This document shows positions 63,601-64,000 of a stretch of DNA of 64,000 nucleotides, piece after piece (the stretch's first letter is position 1; every line of letters begins with the position of its first letter). The DNA is taken from positions 3,720,001 through 3,784,000 of the forward strand of contig NZ_CP009279.1 of the NCBI RefSeq assembly GCF_000758545.1. Reading direction: 5' to 3'. This DNA is from Paenibacillus sp. FSL H7-0737 (GTDB lineage: Bacteria; Bacillota; Bacilli; Paenibacillales; Paenibacillaceae). Under the pieces are notes generated by a model that was not told where the DNA came from, did not search any database, and saw only the letters and a program-made list of their open reading frames with translations. Both the position numbers and the translations under genes were made by a program.

Positions 63601-64000
63601 GCCACTGCCTGTTCCTCGTAGCTATCAACGAGCTCTTGGAAAGTGACGCCTCCTGTAACAGAGAGTGTCTTTGTTGTAGGACCCATCGCACCTACGACAT
63701 AGCGGGGACGATCTGGTGTATCATATTTATCAACGGCATTGCGAGCTAGCTTTGCTGCAACCAGATTAATTTCACGAGCCCGCTGCGGAATATCATATTC
63801 AGCAAGTACAACAGACGTTGCACCAAATGTATTCGTTTCAATGAGATCAGCACCTGCTTCTAGATACTGCTCATGAATCGTCTGAATTACTTCTGGACGA
63901 GTTAATACTAGCATTTCATTACAGCCGTCCAATTCTTCCCCACCAAAATCCTCACCTGTCAGAGGCACCTGTTGGATCATTGTGCCCATTGCACCATCTA
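60612..64000 (-). CDS. metH: Methionine synthase, cobalamin-dependent (5' end cut by window)
   Basis: MetH methylates homocysteine using methyl-tetrahydrofolate and cobalamin. The frame runs to the window edge ([10 protein letters not shown] is the usual start region), so only the first few residues are missing; the ATG at 63989 is internal. Domains in order: homocysteine binding ([21 protein letters not shown] with zinc Cys), pterin binding ([25 protein letters not shown]), cobalamin binding ([19 protein letters not shown], His as cobalt ligand; VGLSG-type [12 protein letters not shown]), and the activation domain ([25 protein letters not shown] [12 protein letters not shown]). The length of about 1130 residues is normal for Firmicutes. 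Any S-box leader would lie outside. Confidence 0.96.
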   Translation of the reverse strand, partial: DGAMGTMIQQVPLTGEDFGGEELDGCNEMLVLTRPEVIQTIHEQYLEAGADLIETNTFGATSVVLAEYDIPQRAREINLVAAKLARNAVDKYDTPDRPRYVVGAMGPTTKTLSVTGGVTFQELVDSYEEQAVALIDGQVDALLLETSQDTLNVKAGSIGIRNAFEKTGIKLPVMISGTIEPMGTTLAGQNIEAFYISLEHLKPISIGLNCATGPEFMRDHIRSLSAISSAAVSCYPNAGLPDENGHYHESPDSLARKIAAFAEKGWLNIAGGCCGTTPEHIRAMSEALSQFPPRPLAGNHPPALSGIEPIYIENDNRPYMVGERTNVLGSRKFKRLIVEGKYEEASEIARAQVKSGAQVIDVCVQDPDRDEIEDIKLFLELVVKKVKVPLMIDTTDPKVIDLALQYCQGKAIINSINLEDGEEKFELVTPLIHKYGAAIVVGTIDETGQAIKATDKLEVAKRSYDLLVNKYGLAGEDLIFDTLVFPVGTGDEQYIGSAKETIDGIRLIKEALPGVHTILGISNVSFGLPEAGREVLNSVFLYECTKAGLDYAIVNTEKVERYASIPAEDRRLAEELIYNTNDDTLAAFVAAFRGKKVEKKEKISNLSLEERLASYVVEGTKEGLIPDLNEALTKSGPLEIINGPLMAGMSEVGRLFNNNELIVAEVLQSAEVMKASVGHLEQFMKKDETSVKGKIMLATVKGDVHDIGKNLVEIILSNNGYQIINLGIKVPPETIIEAFRREKADAIGLSGLLVKSAQQMVLTAQDLRTAGIDVPIMVGGAALTRKFTKTRIRPEYDGLVLYAKDAMDGLDIANRLMNPVEREKIAEEIRVEAESAVAVAPKQELPTLTRAVRSKISPDAPVFVPPDLERHVIRNYPLGHIIPYVNMQMLLGHHLGLRGSVEAQLAAGDERTVELKGTVDDILHQAMLEGTITPHAMYQFFPAQSSGNDIIVYNPQNTAEILHTFTFPRQGVEPYLCLADFLKSVDSGMMDYVGFLVVTAGHGVRELSTALKDNGDYLRSHALQSVALEVAEGLAERVHHMMRDTWGFPDPADMTMKQRHGARYQGIRVSFGYPACPDLEDQGPLFKLLSPEDIGVHLTEGFMMEPEASVSAMVFAHPEAQYFNVEKL

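Overview
The window reads as a low-to-moderate GC Firmicute chromosome, most likely Paenibacillus or a close relative. The reasons are Gram-positive ribosome binding sites (AAGGAGG type) with frequent TTG and GTG starts, a proline T-box leader, XerS, PyrD/PyrK of the B type, a PDH operon with a Bacillus-like order, ThiN-type thiamine pyrophosphokinase, LysM-3D and NlpC/P60 wall proteins, and Hanks kinase and MetH sequences of Paenibacillus character. The species is inference; no rRNA or tRNA gene is present to confirm it. Almost all of the window is core genome. I see no prophage, insertion sequence, CRISPR array or secondary-metabolite cluster.

Layout. 1-8.5 kb: truncated xerS, moeA, a PspA/DUF350/DUF4178 membrane-stress module, pyrK-pyrD with an LpdD-like gene, an old yellow enzyme and a polysaccharide deacetylase. 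8.6-15.8 kb: a LysM-3D wall protein, ppk (carrying a frameshift) convergent with ppx, and a polar amino-acid ABC transporter. 16-21 kb: glycogen synthesis (glgB-glgA, with glgC divergent). 21-27.6 kb: an operon of PhnC-like ATPase, FG-GAP lipoprotein, response regulator, histidine kinase and double GNAT, then an MFS pump divergent from an ArsR-type regulator. 28.6-35.6 kb: HAD hydrolase, BdbD-like oxidoreductase, topB, a Cys-rich pentapeptide-repeat protein, and proS behind a T-box. 35.7-40.1 kb: gltD, folA, thyA, LD-carboxypeptidase. 40.2-45.6 kb: pdhABCD from one strong promoter.

45.7-52.3 kb: esterase, low-Mr protein tyrosine phosphatase, thiN, NlpC/P60 hydrolase, a response regulator with a degenerate receiver, a ThiF/MoeB enzyme and an ABC-F ATPase with a repeat-rich leader. 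52.6-60.5 kb: a Hanks kinase fused to a MinD-like domain, then a tightly overlapping minus-strand chain mutM-nfo-cpRD-thioredoxin-ABC ATPase-RlmM-like methyltransferase, a NagD-type HAD phosphatase and RNase Z. 60.6-64 kb: metH, cut by the window end.

No single large undescribed system stands out. The best leads are local: the kinase/P-loop fusion behind a structured terminator; a family of repeated hairpins in front of the ABC-F gene and inside the pdh operon; an ABC ATPase whose only well-placed start is ATA, at a one-base-altered ATGA overlap; the ppk frameshift that separates the two catalytic histidines; an LpdD-like gene in a pyrimidine operon; and the lipoprotein/two-component/orphan-ATPase operon. 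Residue positions are counted or estimated by eye.
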